Assembly: GCA_022575985.1 (NCBI GenBank)
Contig: JAKSXM010000014.1
Location: forward strand, 7,192,001 to 7,256,000
Direction: 5' to 3'
DNA: 64,000 nucleotides
From: Anagrus nilaparvatae
Lineage: Eukaryota > Arthropoda > Insecta > Hymenoptera > Mymaridae
Shown here: piece after piece, positions 46,617 to 57,153 of the stretch
Layout: each line of letters begins with the position of its first letter
How positions within the stretch are numbered: the first letter of the stretch is position 1
The notes under the pieces: model-generated
What the model saw: the letters and a program-made list of their open reading frames with translations, nothing else
Database searches by the model: none
Told to the model about the DNA's origin: nothing
Program-made: the position numbers and the translations under genes

Positions 46617-47514
46617 TCATGTGTGTTTTTTATACACTTATAAAATACACAAATTTATACAATGTACGCAATATACACGTAAATGGCCTTTATATACACT
46701 TATATACACAATTTATACTAATATATACAATTTTTTTTTTTTTAATATAGGTTATAATTACAGTAGAATTTAAAACACAAGAATACTATATTAAATAATT
46801 TTAATATGACCAAGATTAATTTTTCATCCATATTAAAAATCGCTCTATTTTATATTTTTATGAAAATTATAAACTATTTTTGAATTATACACTATGAATA
46901 CACATTATTTTGTAGGAGTAAATTTAGTACCGTCATCATCGGTTAAAACACACGTATATTAATGTTATTATTTAACTTTTAAAAAAAATGTTAAAGTTTT
47001 TACCCTTTAATTAAAATTCATGAATCAAAAATTGACTCTAAAATAAGATAGAAAAATAGATTTTATTTTGGATATTTCAACAATGTTCTAGAACATTTGG
47101 CTATGAGTTGTTCCAAACGAAAATAATAAAACACATAAAAAATTTTATTAAGAGTATTGAAAAACTGGTTTTGAAACTTTAAACGTGTTTCTCTCGAAAC
47201 AGGTTTTTTACAATTGGCGGGCAAGATTACGCAATAATAACTATCTATTATAACTATTATAATCTCTAAGATTCTAAACTTAAACTATTCCGATAGTCTA
47301 ATCCCGGATTATTATAAGTCCCATTTGACCCCCCCTTGTTTTCAATGGTATCCTCCTCCCTTTAAACATATTCCACGTTAGTAAATTACACAAAAAGCCT
47401 TATGACAAAATAACCTAATAAAGAGTCGGTGTTAATGAGTTAACAAAACAAAAAAAAAAGAAGAGTATTCCTACACGTACATACCATATAATACACACAT
47501 TTACAATACAACAG
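46617..47514. other. AT-rich stretch with C-run copy
   Basis: The part at 46617-46735 has repeated TATACAC motifs and may be the 5' UTR of the element at 43.8-46.6 kb. A short copy of the C-run family lies at 47265-47385. No gene. Confidence 0.5.
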
Positions 47515-47750
47515 GCAATAAAGGTAGTTTTTTCCTCTTTTCAACTTTTTTGTTTTTTCATCTTGGAAAATCGGGAAATATGCTAAAGTGAAAAAAAATG
47601 AAAATTTTAATAACTAAAAACGTTTTTCTCAAGCTTTAAAACTCTCAGGCAATGTAAAAAGCTAATTCTGACATAATCTTAGCCCGCCATATTGAAAAAT
47701 CGGAAAATATTCTTGGGAAAAAAATAAGAATTTTCCGCGTTTTCCTTCGG
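47515..47750 (-). repeat. Dispersed repeat, inverse copy of 27745-28165
   Basis: Matches in reverse complement (AATATGGCGGGCTAAG, GCCTGAGAGTTTTAAAG, GAGAAAAACGTTTTTAG). The copy lacks the first part of the 27.7 kb version. Confidence 0.8.
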
Positions 47751-47924
47751 AGCATCAGAACGAATGTCAGAGTAGGGTGTATTATTGTAGTAGGGTGTAT
47801 AGGGCGTAATTTTTACGATTCAGTAAATTTTAGATAATACTTCGTGTAAAAAAAGGTTATTTTACAAAATATTGAGTAACATAAAACAACATATTTTTTG
47901 AAAAATAAAGTTGTAGGAGTGCAG

Positions 47925-47992
47925 GGGGGCGCAGCCCCCCTAGTGGCTGCCGGGGTGAGCGAAGCGAGCCGGAGGCAGCTAGTGTATATATA
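47925..47992 (+). mobile_element. Helitron-like 3' terminus, copy D (different family)
   Basis: GGGGGGCGCAGCCCCCC is followed by a second hairpin (GCTGCCGGGGTGAGC with its partner GCCGGAGGCAGC) that ends at CTAG (47989-47992), next to T and a TA run. Hairpin plus CTAG at the end fits a Helitron 3' end of a second family. Left boundary unknown. Confidence 0.55.
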
Positions 47993-48004
47993 TATATATA
48001 TGTA

Positions 48005-48590
48005 CTAGCAAAAGTTGGAGGGGGGCTCCCCCCCCTGTGTCACATTTACTTCTGTTTGTGTTGTTTCAAAAAATCATTTTTCATTGCAAATTTATAATTA
48101 TGCAAACACATTCAAACTATTTAGAGCAGCGTAGGTGAAACATTAATAAAAAATTAAAGGTTCTGATAAATCATATTTTTTAGGTATTTCACTTTTCAAG
48201 CAAATTTTGAAAAAATTTTATGTATCCTATAGGATTTTTATAAAAATAGTAAAAATTGAATATCTCCAAAAGTAAGAAAGCTGAGTCACAAAACTATAGC
48301 CTATGTTATCCGAATACTTTTATTCTTTATTATGACACTGGTTTCATGTCAAGTGGTTCAGTGGTTCTTGAGTCATTGCGGTACAGACAGACAGACAGAC
48401 AAATAAATTTTCAAATATATATAGTATATAGTAGTATATAGTATTAAAACATGTATATATATATAGATGGTTCTAGAATTGACTGAATAAGTAATACCAA
48501 TTGCGACATTAAAATTTTATCATATTTTTCAGATATTTCACTTTTTAACAAAATTTTCAAAAAATTTAATTTTTTCCAAAAATAGTAAAC
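48005..48590 (-). mobile_element. Helitron-like 3' end, copy C
   Basis: Read on the minus strand it ends in CTAG (48005-48008) with the same hairpin and 110 bp as copies A and B. It matches copy B to about 48590, apart from a 230 bp block (48250-48480) ending in a (CAGA)n run and ATATATAGTA, which in copy B lies at 3840-4046. No coding region; a small plus-strand ORF at 48256-48441 lies in repeats. Confidence 0.6.
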
Positions 48591-49302
48591 ATTTTTTTAT
48601 TTTAACGCTGGTTTTATGTAATTTCTTTAATTTTTTAACGAAAAAAATTATAATATATTATTAATTTCTTGTGTTTGTCTTATTTTTTATTATAATTATT
48701 TTTAAAAACCAAACATTATTTCAATTCCATCAAATTTTTTTTTTAATTTGAAAGAAACGTACGTTTTTAATAAAAATTTAACTAAGTACGCATAAATTAA
48801 ATTTGCAATATAGAATATTAATTACATTATAATATACACACAGGCACACAAATAAATGATTAAAAATACCATAAAGAATAAAAAAATGAAAAAAATTTTT
48901 TTACCAGCTTCAAAAATATTTTATAAAATTTTGAAGATACCTCCGCTTTGAATAAAAATTTCAGAGAATACGTAAAAATTAGTGCCAAATCGAATACTAT
49001 GAAGTGCGATAGGAAAATTTTTCAATAGTCTCGAGATATTTCAATTCTTGTTAAAAATTTTAAAAAATGTTATCAAGTTCAAAAATAATAAAAATTTTTT
49101 CAAATTTCTTAATTTTGTGGTATACCCAAGCCACTTTAAAAATTCTTAAATTTTACCTATTTTCCGTCTAGCGACTTCGTTATTTGTCATTTATGACATG
49201 TTTTGGAACTTATGTTCCATCATCAGGTTTCCAAATTATTGAAAATGTTATTTGGATGTTGTCAAAATTAATAAAATTATATTTGTGCATTATTTTTATT
49301 TA
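48591..49302. other. AT-rich repeat sequence left of the Ty3/gypsy element
   Basis: The part at 48905-49050 matches 3700-3800 of Helitron copy B. A small hairpin with CATCATCAGG lies at 49200-49228 and resembles Penelope-type end motifs. No coding sequence. Confidence 0.5.
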
Positions 49303-49307
49303 ATGTA

Positions 49308-49466
49308 TGTGGCAACCTGTAATATCGACATAGCAACATACTTTATACTTAACACTGTATTATATATAACACAATATTATATTATATCATTTAGTATATA
49401 AGTTGTACTCCTACAATAATGATGTATATTAAGACCTAATAAAGATATATATATAAAGATAACACA
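49308..49466 (+). repeat. 5' LTR of the Ty3/gypsy element
   Basis: 159 bp, TG...CA ends. It contains an AATAAA at about 49438 that could be the polyadenylation signal, and TATATATA stretches. Flanked on the left by ATGTA. Confidence 0.95.
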
Positions 49467-49481
49467 TGGCGCAGTCGGTAG
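49467..49481 (+). promoter_or_regulatory. Primer-binding site
   Basis: TGGCGCAGTCGGTAG begins directly after the LTR. It starts with TGG, as expected for pairing with a tRNA CCA tail, and resembles the tRNA-Ser-type site of 17.6/297-group elements; that tRNA assignment is from memory. Confidence 0.8.
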
Positions 49482-49491
49482 AAAAATCCAA

Positions 49492-50664
49492 ATGGATGGT
49501 GCAACCGTATTAAAAATTTTAAAAGAAGAAGATTTAAGTGACAGTGAAAAAGAAAATTCAGAGAGTGAAAATAAAGAAATAAAAATTTTAAAAGAAGAAA
49601 ATTTAAGTGACAGTGAGAGAGAAAATTCAGAAAGTGAAAATAAAGAAAATTTAAATGAGAAAATAAAAGAAAGTGAGGAAAATAAAAATCTAAGTGAAAA
49701 AAATAAGAAACAAAAGTCAAAAATGGAAAATTTAAACAAGCCTATCCCATTCTCATTAGAGGGAAATGTAGAAGAAAATTGGAGGAAATTCAAAAGGCAA
49801 TATAAAAATTTCATGCTAGCATCAGGAAAAACAGAAGAAAGTAAGAAAGTCCAAGCAGCAATATTACAAAATCTAGTTGGTCCAGAAGCCATAGAATTAC
49901 TGGACACATTCAATTTAACAGATGAGAACCTAGAGGATCCGGAGAAAATGTTGGAGGCTTTTGAAAATAATTGCAAGAAAGAAATAAATGAAACATTTGA
50001 AAGGTTCGTTTTTGCTAATAGAATAAGAAAAGATGATGAAACTATTGAAAGTTATGTTAAGGAATTGAAAAAACTAGTTAAAACATGTGGCTATGACTCA
50101 TTGGAAGACAGCATGATACGTGACAACATAATTCGAACGATGAAGGATACCAGACTCCAACAAAGTATTCTAAAAATAAATAAACTAACTCTTGAGGATT
50201 TGATAAAAATTATAAAAACGAATGAAGCAAGCAAAGAACAGTCAAGAAAAATACAAGAGCAGACCAAAACAACTTCATCGGTTGATGCAATACACACAAG
50301 AAGAGGGAAAACAACAAAATACGAAAATAGAAGTGAGCGCGCGCAGTATCCCGCGAGAGAGATGAAAAGAAGCGAAACAAGGAGAACATCAAAACCAACA
50401 GAAGGCGGGTATGGATACAAAGAATTCAACTGCGGAAGGTATAATGGGCGACACCTACCGAGGCAGTGCCCAGCATATGATAAGAAATGCTACAGATGCA
50501 ATAAGATAGGTCACTATGCAGTTGTCTGTAATACCAACAGTAGAAGAGTCGATAACATAGAGTCCGCAAGTGACTTATCGGAAGAAGATGATACCTCAAG
50601 TGAAGAAAACTTCGTTATCAACACACTGACGCTAAATTCAATGGATAAAGAAAGTAACCTTTAG
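49492..50664 (+). CDS. gag: Gag polyprotein of the Ty3/gypsy element
   Basis: 390 codons from the first ATG after the primer-binding site. Residues 9-55 hold a 23-residue acidic repeat in two tandem copies (start ILKEEDLSDSEKEN, 69 bp apart). A capsid-like region follows (NWRKFKRQYKNFMLASGK, then FERFVFANRIRKDDETIESY), then a basic region and Cys/His knuckles near residues 313-344. The first knuckle lacks a Cys (NCGRYNGRHLPRQC); the second (CYRCNKIGHYAVVC) is a normal CCHC. Gag assembles the particle and binds RNA. It ends at TAG 50662-50664; downstream pol is in the same frame. Confidence 0.92.
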   Translation: MDGATVLKILKEEDLSDSEKENSESENKEIKILKEENLSDSERENSESENKENLNEKIKESEENKNLSEKNKKQKSKMENLNKPIPFSLEGNVEENWRKFKRQYKNFMLASGKTEESKKVQAAILQNLVGPEAIELLDTFNLTDENLEDPEKMLEAFENNCKKEINETFERFVFANRIRKDDETIESYVKELKKLVKTCGYDSLEDSMIRDNIIRTMKDTRLQQSILKINKLTLEDLIKIIKTNEASKEQSRKIQEQTKTTSSVDAIHTRRGKTTKYENRSERAQYPAREMKRSETRRTSKPTEGGYGYKEFNCGRYNGRHLPRQCPAYDKKCYRCNKIGHYAVVCNTNSRRVDNIESASDLSEEDDTSSEENFVINTLTLNSMDKESNL

Positions 50665-53600
50665 AAAAAGAGTACTTGGATAGAAAGAATAATAGTAGGA
50701 GACAAGAAGATTAAATTTAAAATTGACACTGGAGCTGATGTCAACGTACTACCAAAGAAAATATACGACAAGATCAAATATAATAGTAAAATAAGAGAAT
50801 CAAAAAAGAAGATAACAGCTTACGGAGGATTTGAAATAAAAATCCTAGGTGAAGTCAAGATGCCATGCAACTTCAAAAATAGGATGAGCAGCCACAAATT
50901 TGTAATAACTGAAGTGGACAAAATCCCAATCATGGGATTGGAATCTTGTGAAGAACTGGGAATCGTCAAAAGGGTCAACAATATCAAACAGACTCAAAAG
51001 GTAAATGAAGAAAAAGAAATATTTATCAAAAAATACAAAGAATGTTTTACAGGAACAGGAAGATTCCCAGAGAAAGTCAAACTAACCATCAATAGAGAAG
51101 CGAAACCAACAGCATATCCTCCAAGAAGAGTAGCTGTACATACAAGAGACAAACTAAAGAACCAACTAGTCCAACTAGAAAGAGAAGGGATAATAGAGAA
51201 AGTAAAATATCCAAAGTCATGGGTGAGCAATTTAGTAATAAGAGAAAAAGATGATGGATCATTAAGACTTTGCATAAACCCACAGGAGTTAAATCAAAAT
51301 ATCAGCAGAAGTTTTTATGAAATACCATCAATAGATGAAATAGCCGCCAAATTGGAAAATGCAGAATACTTTACTGTGTTAGACTTGAAACAAGGATTCT
51401 GGCATATAGAGCTAGATGATGAATCGAGTGAAGCTTGCACATTCTCATCTCCATTTGGATGCTACAAATTCAAAAGATTGCCATATGGAATCAATACGGC
51501 ATCAGAAATATTTCAAGAAGAAAATGAGAGAATATTCAAAGGTCTAAATGGTTTAAATATTTATATAGATGATTACGTAATATCAGGAATAACTGAAGAA
51601 GAACATGACAGAAACTTAAAAGCATTTATGGAAAGAGCAAAACAAGTGAATGTAAAATTTAAAAAAGCAAAAGTACAATACAAACAGAAAAGTGTAAAAC
51701 TTTTAGGCTACATATTTTCCAAAGAAGGAAGGAAAATAGATGAAGACAGAATCAAATCAGTAATAGCACTACAACCACCAAGAACGAAACAAGAATTGCA
51801 ACGATTTTTAGGTATGGTTAACTACATGCAAGATTATATACCTAATTTACCCAACAAAACTTTAAATATGAGACAGTTACTAAAAAAAGATTTTGAATGG
51901 GAATGGAATGAAAATCATACCAAAGAGTTTGATCAATTGAAGAAATCATTAACAACGGCACCAACGCTACAAGGGTATAATGGAAAGAAAGAAATAACCA
52001 TTCAGGCAGATGCCTCAAAAGATGGCATTGGATGTTGTTTACTACAAGAGAAAAGGCCAGTATTTTTTGCGTCAAGATGTCTAACAGATACAGAACAAAG
52101 ATATGCCCGGATAGAGAAAGAGATGCTGGCAATAGCATATTCAACAAAGAAATTTCACAAGTTTATATATGGAAGGGATGTAAATGTACAAACTGACCAC
52201 GAACCACTTGTCAAAATATTCAAAAAACCAATCTCAAGAATACCATCAGTTAGATTACAAGCACTACGAATGAAAACTGCAAAATACAGGCTAGAGGTCA
52301 AGTATATCAGAGGCAAATATATGTACATAGCAGATACATTGTCAAGAGACTCAAAAATAGATACTGGAGAAAAAGAATTTAAATTGGACAAGTACATCCA
52401 TAGCATAGTAAACCAGATGGCAATATCAGAAGAAAAGAAAGAAGAATTAAAAAGAGAAACAGAGAAAGACAGCACGCTAAAAAGAGTAATAGAATACTGT
52501 AGGACTGAGTGGCCAATACATATCAAAAAACTAACAGAAGATGTAAAACCTTACTGGAAAATGAAAGACGACTTACATGTAAGTGAAGATCTATTGTTCA
52601 ACATGGATAACGTAGTAATACCACTAACGTTAAGAAAACTAATGTTGGAAAAACTACACGAGGGACATGTAGGTGTCACAAAAATGAAAGCTAGAGCCAG
52701 ACAGCTGATGTACTGGCCAGGTATAACGACAGAGATAGAAGAAAAAGTAAAAGGATGTAATAAATGTATGGAACATTCTAATATCAACAAAAAATTACCA
52801 CTAATACCACATGAAGTACCAAAGGAAAGGTTCCAGAACATATCTGCTGACGTACTAGAATATAATTCAGAAAATTACTTAGTGATAATCGATACGTTTT
52901 CAAAATGGCTTGAAATTATTAAAATGAAAAGTAAAACAGCAGGTGAAATCATAAATAAATTAACAGCGGTATTTGCGGTACATGGAATACCAGAAAAGTT
53001 AACAGCTGACAATATGCCTTTTGCATCAAGAGAATTCCAGGAGTTTTCAAAGAAATGGGAATTTAAGATAACAGCGACCAGTCCAAAACACTCTCAATCG
53101 AATGGACTAGCAGAGAAAGCAGTTGGAATAGCAAAGAGTATCCTAAAGAAGTCTGGGACAACAACTGAAGAAATACAAAAAGCATTGTTACATTATAGAA
53201 ATACTCCAGTAGCAGGCTTAAAGATATCTCCATCCCAAATACTATTTAGCAGGCAAACAAGGACTCTATTACCAATATCAAGAGAAAAATTAAAACCAGA
53301 AATACAAACGGACATCAGGGATTTGTTAAAACAAAACCAAATAAAGAAAAAGAGAGACTATGATAAAACAGCAACCAAAGACAAAGAAATATCATATAAC
53401 ACCTCAGATGACATATATATTTATAGAGATGGAAAATGGCAGCCAGGAACAATCATAGCTAGTCACGAAACACCAAGATCCTATATGGTCCAACCAGAAG
53501 GTGGGCAGGTTATAAGAAGAAACACAAAGTACATTAAAGAGAGACAAAGTCTCCCAGAAGATAAAACAACACCAGATAGCTCAAAGCATTCAAAAGAAAC

Positions 53601-53721
53601 AACAGCTACTGATAACAACCAGCAAGAAGAAAACCAAAAATTAAGCCAAAACAAAGAGAAAGAGAAGGAGGACAACCAAAAAAGAGGATTAAGAGATAGA
53701 ACCAAAATAATCAAACCATGA
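50665..53721 (+). CDS. pol: Protease-reverse transcriptase-RNase H-integrase polyprotein
   Basis: This frame follows the gag TAG without another stop; the first Met is only at 50860, after the protease active site. In order: protease FKIDTGADVNVLP (about 50715), reverse transcriptase with YIDDYVI (about 51560), RNase H with IQADASKDGIG (about 51997), integrase HHCC zinc-binding (HEGHVG ... CNKCMEH, about 52660-52770) and D-D-E core (SADVLEY, LTADNMPF, GLAEKAV, about 52840-53110), ending with a hydrophilic tail. All catalytic motifs look intact. It makes cDNA and integrates it. If only the Met at 50860 were used, the protease would be lost. Confidence 0.95.
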   Translation, partial: KKSTWIERIIVGDKKIKFKIDTGADVNVLPKKIYDKIKYNSKIRESKKKITAYGGFEIKILGEVKMPCNFKNRMSSHKFVITEVDKIPIMGLESCEELGIVKRVNNIKQTQKVNEEKEIFIKKYKECFTGTGRFPEKVKLTINREAKPTAYPPRRVAVHTRDKLKNQLVQLEREGIIEKVKYPKSWVSNLVIREKDDGSLRLCINPQELNQNISRSFYEIPSIDEIAAKLENAEYFTVLDLKQGFWHIELDDESSEACTFSSPFGCYKFKRLPYGINTASEIFQEENERIFKGLNGLNIYIDDYVISGITEEEHDRNLKAFMERAKQVNVKFKKAKVQYKQKSVKLLGYIFSKEGRKIDEDRIKSVIALQPPRTKQELQRFLGMVNYMQDYIPNLPNKTLNMRQLLKKDFEWEWNENHTKEFDQLKKSLTTAPTLQGYNGKKEITIQADASKDGIGCCLLQEKRPVFFASRCLTDTEQRYARIEKEMLAIAYSTKKFHKFIYGRDVNVQTDHEPLVKIFKKPISRIPSVRLQALRMKTAKYRLEVKYIRGKYMYIADTLSRDSKIDTGEKEFKLDKYIHSIVNQMAISEEKKEELKRETEKDSTLKRVIEYCRTEWPIHIKKLTEDVKPYWKMKDDLHVSEDLLFNMDNVVIPLTLRKLMLEKLHEGHVGVTKMKARARQLMYWPGITTEIEEKVKGCNKCMEHSNINKKLPLIPHEVPKERFQNISADVLEYNSENYLVIIDTFSKWLEIIKMKSKTAGEIINKLTAVFAVHGIPEKLTADNMPFASREFQEFSKKWEFKITATSPKHSQSNGLAEKAVGIAKSILKKSGTTTEEIQKALLHYRNTPVAGLKISPSQILFSRQTRTLLPISREKLKPEIQTDIRDLLKQNQIKKKRDYDKTATKDKEISYNTSDDIYIYRDGKWQPGTIIASHETPRSYMVQPEGGQVIRRNTKYIKERQSLPEDKTTPDSSKHSKETTATDNNQQEENQKLSQNKEKEKEDNQKRGLRDRTKIIKP

Positions 53722-53756
53722 AGATATATATAAAAAATTAATATCATACTTATAAC

Positions 53757-53770
53757 TTAAAGAAGGGAGA
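53757..53770 (+). promoter_or_regulatory. Polypurine tract
   Basis: AAAGAAGGGAGA directly before the 3' LTR: the plus-strand primer. Confidence 0.85.
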
Positions 53771-53929
53771 TGTGGCAACCTGTAATATCGACATAGCAAC
53801 ATACTTTATACTTAACACTGTATTATATATAACACAATATTATATTATATCATTTAGTATATAAGTTGTACTCCTACAATAATGATGTATATTAAGACCT
53901 AATAAAGATATATATATAAAGATAACACA
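53771..53929 (+). repeat. 3' LTR of the Ty3/gypsy element
   Basis: Identical to 49308-49466; followed by ATGTA target duplication. Confidence 0.95.
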
Positions 53930-53934
53930 ATGTA

Positions 53935-54249
53935 ATTATTAACACTGTCACTTATTTTTATTACATTACATTTTATTTGCGAGGTGCGCATCGTAGTAAT
54001 GCCGATTGTACATAAATATTGTTAAATTTAAATTTAAATTTTAAGAAAAGGGCTATTGCCGGATAAATATAGTGATTTGGCCCCCCCCCCCCCCATCTCA
54101 AAAAAATTATTTGTATCCGAAAAGTATTATAAAAACTAGCCGATCGCCATTAGAATTAGCTCCCTAGCCCATTTTAGGCGCCCTCAAACCTTAAAAAACC
54201 TTAAAAATTGTGTTTTTTGCGTTTTTTTTTGTTTCTCCGCACTGTGTTG
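53935..54249. other. Non-coding stretch
   Basis: AT-rich with a poly-C run at about 54080. No coding sequence; it contains a possible continuation of the repeat to the right. Confidence 0.4.
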
Positions 54250-56375
54250 AGCTATTAATCTTAAAGTTGCGTAGAAATAAAGGGCAAAGAGTGTATATTC
54301 AATCTTCATTGGTTGTAGACCCTTAAGACCATTTTAAGAACCCGAAAATTTATTTTTAATTTTCGAAAAATCGGTTTTTTGGGCATAAAAAAAATAACCA
54401 GCGTTAAATTTCTTCAAACTAACCTAAAAAGTTGAAAAAAAGTATATTTTACTGATATCAGTCTTGTCCTGGAGGGGGAGCTCATCGCCACACCTTCAAA
54501 AATCAAAAAATGCGTTTTTTTGTCTCTACACGATTAAAATGCAATAGAATTGCGAAAATTCGTTTTGGAACCTCCCTTAATCTTTTTTAGCATCTATTTT
54601 TAGGTTTAAACTAATATATATTTCATTAATTATTGTTTTTAGACCCTTATGACCACTTAAGACCACCTTAAGAACTCAAAAATTGATTTTACATTTTCGA
54701 AAAATCAGTTTTTTTGAAATTAAAAAATTATACCTGCCTTTAATTCTTTCAAATTGGACTAAAAAGGCAAAGAAAATTATTTTTTAACGATATCAGTTTT
54801 GTCTTGGAGAAAGGAGCTCATCCCTACCCATTCAAAACTCTAAAAACGCGTTTCTTTGCCCCTACACGATTAACCCATTAATTCCTAAGAAAAAACTGCA
54901 TTTGACAGAGCTGTAAAACCTATTCCATTTAGAGCATTTGACTCAAATTAGTAAAATAAAACAACAAAATATTTCAAAATGGCGGACATTTATAAATGGC
55001 GGTCCAATATGGTGGTCAGAAAAAATTAACTTTTGATATTTTTTGATAAAAATTTGTATGAATGGTATTTTTTGGGTGCTAATTACGAATATATAGTTAT
55101 TTTTCAAAAATTTTTAAATGGCAAAACCAATAAGGCCGTTGAAAAACTTGAAATTGTGAGATTTTTGACGATTTTGAGCATGAGCAGAAAATGTAAGTTA
55201 TATAACCATGAAATTGGTTTAATTTAGGGCATTTAAACATTTTATGTGAAAAAATAAAATTTTTTCCAAGAAAATTCAAAATAGGGGGATAAATATGGCG
55301 GACACGAAAAACTAAATTTCGTTATTTTTTTGTCAAAATTTGTGTACAGGGTATTTTTGGGATGCTCATTACGAAGGTCTATCTATTTTTCAAAAACTCA
55401 AAATGGCGGATCTAATGTGGCTACTGAAAAATGCGAAATTTCAAGATTTTTGACGATTTTGAGCCTGTGAAGAAACTGTAAATAGTATAATCGTAAAACC
55501 GGTTTTTATTTAGGGCATTTAAACATATTATATGAAAAAATGAAATTTATTTATTAAAATTCAAAATGGCAGATCAATATGGCGGACAAAGAAGAAACTT
55601 ACAGATTTTTTTTCAAAAATTTACAGTTTAAGAAGAAGCTTATAGTTTCTTCTTAGGCTCGCCATTTTGAGTTTTTGAAAAATAGATAGATAAATAAATA
55701 TTTTTTCACATAACATGTTTAAATGCCCTATATGAAACCGGTTTTATGGTTATATAACTTACAGTTTCTGCTCAGGCTCAAAAACGTCAAAAATCTCACA
55801 ATTTCGAGTTTTTCAACGGCCATATTGGTTCTGCCATTAAAAAATTTTTGAAAAATAACTATATTCGTAATTAGCACCCAAAAATACCATTCACACAAGT
55901 TTTTATCAAAAAATATTAAAATTTAATTTTTTCTGACCACTATATTGGTACGCCATTTATAAATGTCCGCAATTTTGAAATTTTTTGTTGTTTTATTTTA
56001 CTAATTTGAGTCAAATGCTCTAAATGGAATAGGTTTTACAGCTCTGTCAAATGCAGTTTCTTCTTAAGAATTAATGGGTTAATCGTGTAGGGGCAAAGAA
56101 ACGCGTTTTTTAAGTTTTGAGGGGTGGGGGTGAACTCCCCCTCCAAGACAAAACTGACAACAAAATTTTCTTTGCCTTTTTAGTCCAATTTGAAAGAATT
56201 AAAGGCAGGTATAATTTTTTAATTTCAAAAAAACTGATTTTTTGAAAATGTCAAATCAATTTTTGGGCTCCTAAGGTGGTCTTTAGTTGTCATAAGGGGC
56301 TAACAACAATATATAATGAAACATATTTTAGTAAAAACGTAAAAATAGATACTCAAAAAGATTAAGGGAGGTTAA
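54250..56375. repeat. Foldback element of about 2 kb with duplicated arms
   Basis: The sequence 54560-55280 is repeated in inverse at about 55670-56375 (for example GAGCATTTGACTCAAATTAG / CTAATTTGAGTCAAATGCTC). The left arm also has direct duplications: 54280-54545 resembles 54625-54870 (shift about 345 bp), and 55020-55260 resembles 55310-55550 (shift about 290 bp). Short ORFs inside are shadows. Motifs AAAATGGCGG and CCATTTTGA recur. Non-coding, long hairpin potential. Confidence 0.85.
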
Positions 56376-56643
56376 ACTAGCTGATTGGCCTCGCGATGCT
56401 CGGCTTAACCAAGTAAAAAATCTTGTGCATTAATTTTTTATATTTTAATAATATCTGGTTAATTACAATAAATTTAATTACACGCGATTATAAAGCAATT
56501 TAATATTTTCATATTGTAGACAATTAATATTTGAATATTTTCTATTTTCATGTACATCACAACTGATATTGTAGACAATCAATATGAATTTTTCTATAGA
56601 ATTAAATTTTTTGTTTATTTATCAAAATGTGGCTAATCAATGA
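56376..56643. other. Short non-coding flank
   Basis: AT-rich; contains two ACAATTAATAT and ACAATCAATAT motifs. No coding region recognised. Confidence 0.4.
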
Positions 56644-56871
56644 TGTTGAATAATGCACTGGTTGTGAGACAATAAGGGTGAAGGATGACTTGGATAAGGG
56701 TTAAGAAAACCACACTTTCAATTGGTATTTAACAATAAGATTTATTTGACGTGTTATGTCAATCCAAGCCAAGCAGGCACTGAAGGCGCGAGCCGGCGAG
56801 TTCTCTCCCTTCTCTTACAACATATATACTAACACTAACCTATTTACAAATATATACATAGATACGGAACA
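56644..56871 (-). repeat. Predicted 3' LTR of the BEL/Pao element
   Basis: On the minus strand the LTR would start at 56871 with TGTTCCGTATC directly after a purine tract (AGCCGGGAGAA, 56872-56882), typical of BEL/Pao. It carries CAAATAAATC as a polyadenylation signal and would end at 56644 with TTCAACA. The partner LTR lies outside the window, so the ends are inferred. Confidence 0.65.
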
Positions 56872-57153
56872 TTCTCCCGGCTTAATTTTTTATCCTAATA
56901 AAAAATTGAAAGATTATATAAAAAAAGAGTTTTAAAAATTATAAAAATGTAATTAGAATAAAATTATTTACAGAAGTTATAAAAAATATTATTTTGTATT
57001 TTTTTTTTACTTTAAACATTTATATACAAATAATTGGTTTAAAAAATTAATTTAAAAAACATTTATTTACAAAACATTGAGCACAAGTACTCATTTAAAC
57101 TTTCTAATACAAAAAAAAATCAATTAAATTAATTAATAATTTTTTAATATATT

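Larger units (their letters stand above)
49308..53929 (+). mobile_element. Ty3/gypsy LTR retrotransposon, full-length, identical LTRs
   Basis: The two 159 bp LTRs (49308-49466 and 53771-53929) start TGTGGCAACC, end AACACA, and are identical as far as I can compare them by eye. A 5 bp target duplication ATGTA flanks the element (49303-49307 and 53930-53934). The primer-binding site, polypurine tract, gag and pol are all in place. Total 4,622 bp, with no env. Identity of the LTRs points to a very recent insertion. The one oddity is a TAG separating gag from protease-pol in an otherwise open single frame. Confidence 0.97.

Noticed and set aside
49377..53747. Minus-strand ORFs across the Ty3/gypsy element
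   Set aside because: Leu/Phe/Ser-rich antisense shadows of gag and pol with no domain.
49308..53929. Endogenous retrovirus with envelope
   Set aside because: Pol ends at 53721 and only about 50 bp remain before the 3' LTR, so there is no room for an env gene.
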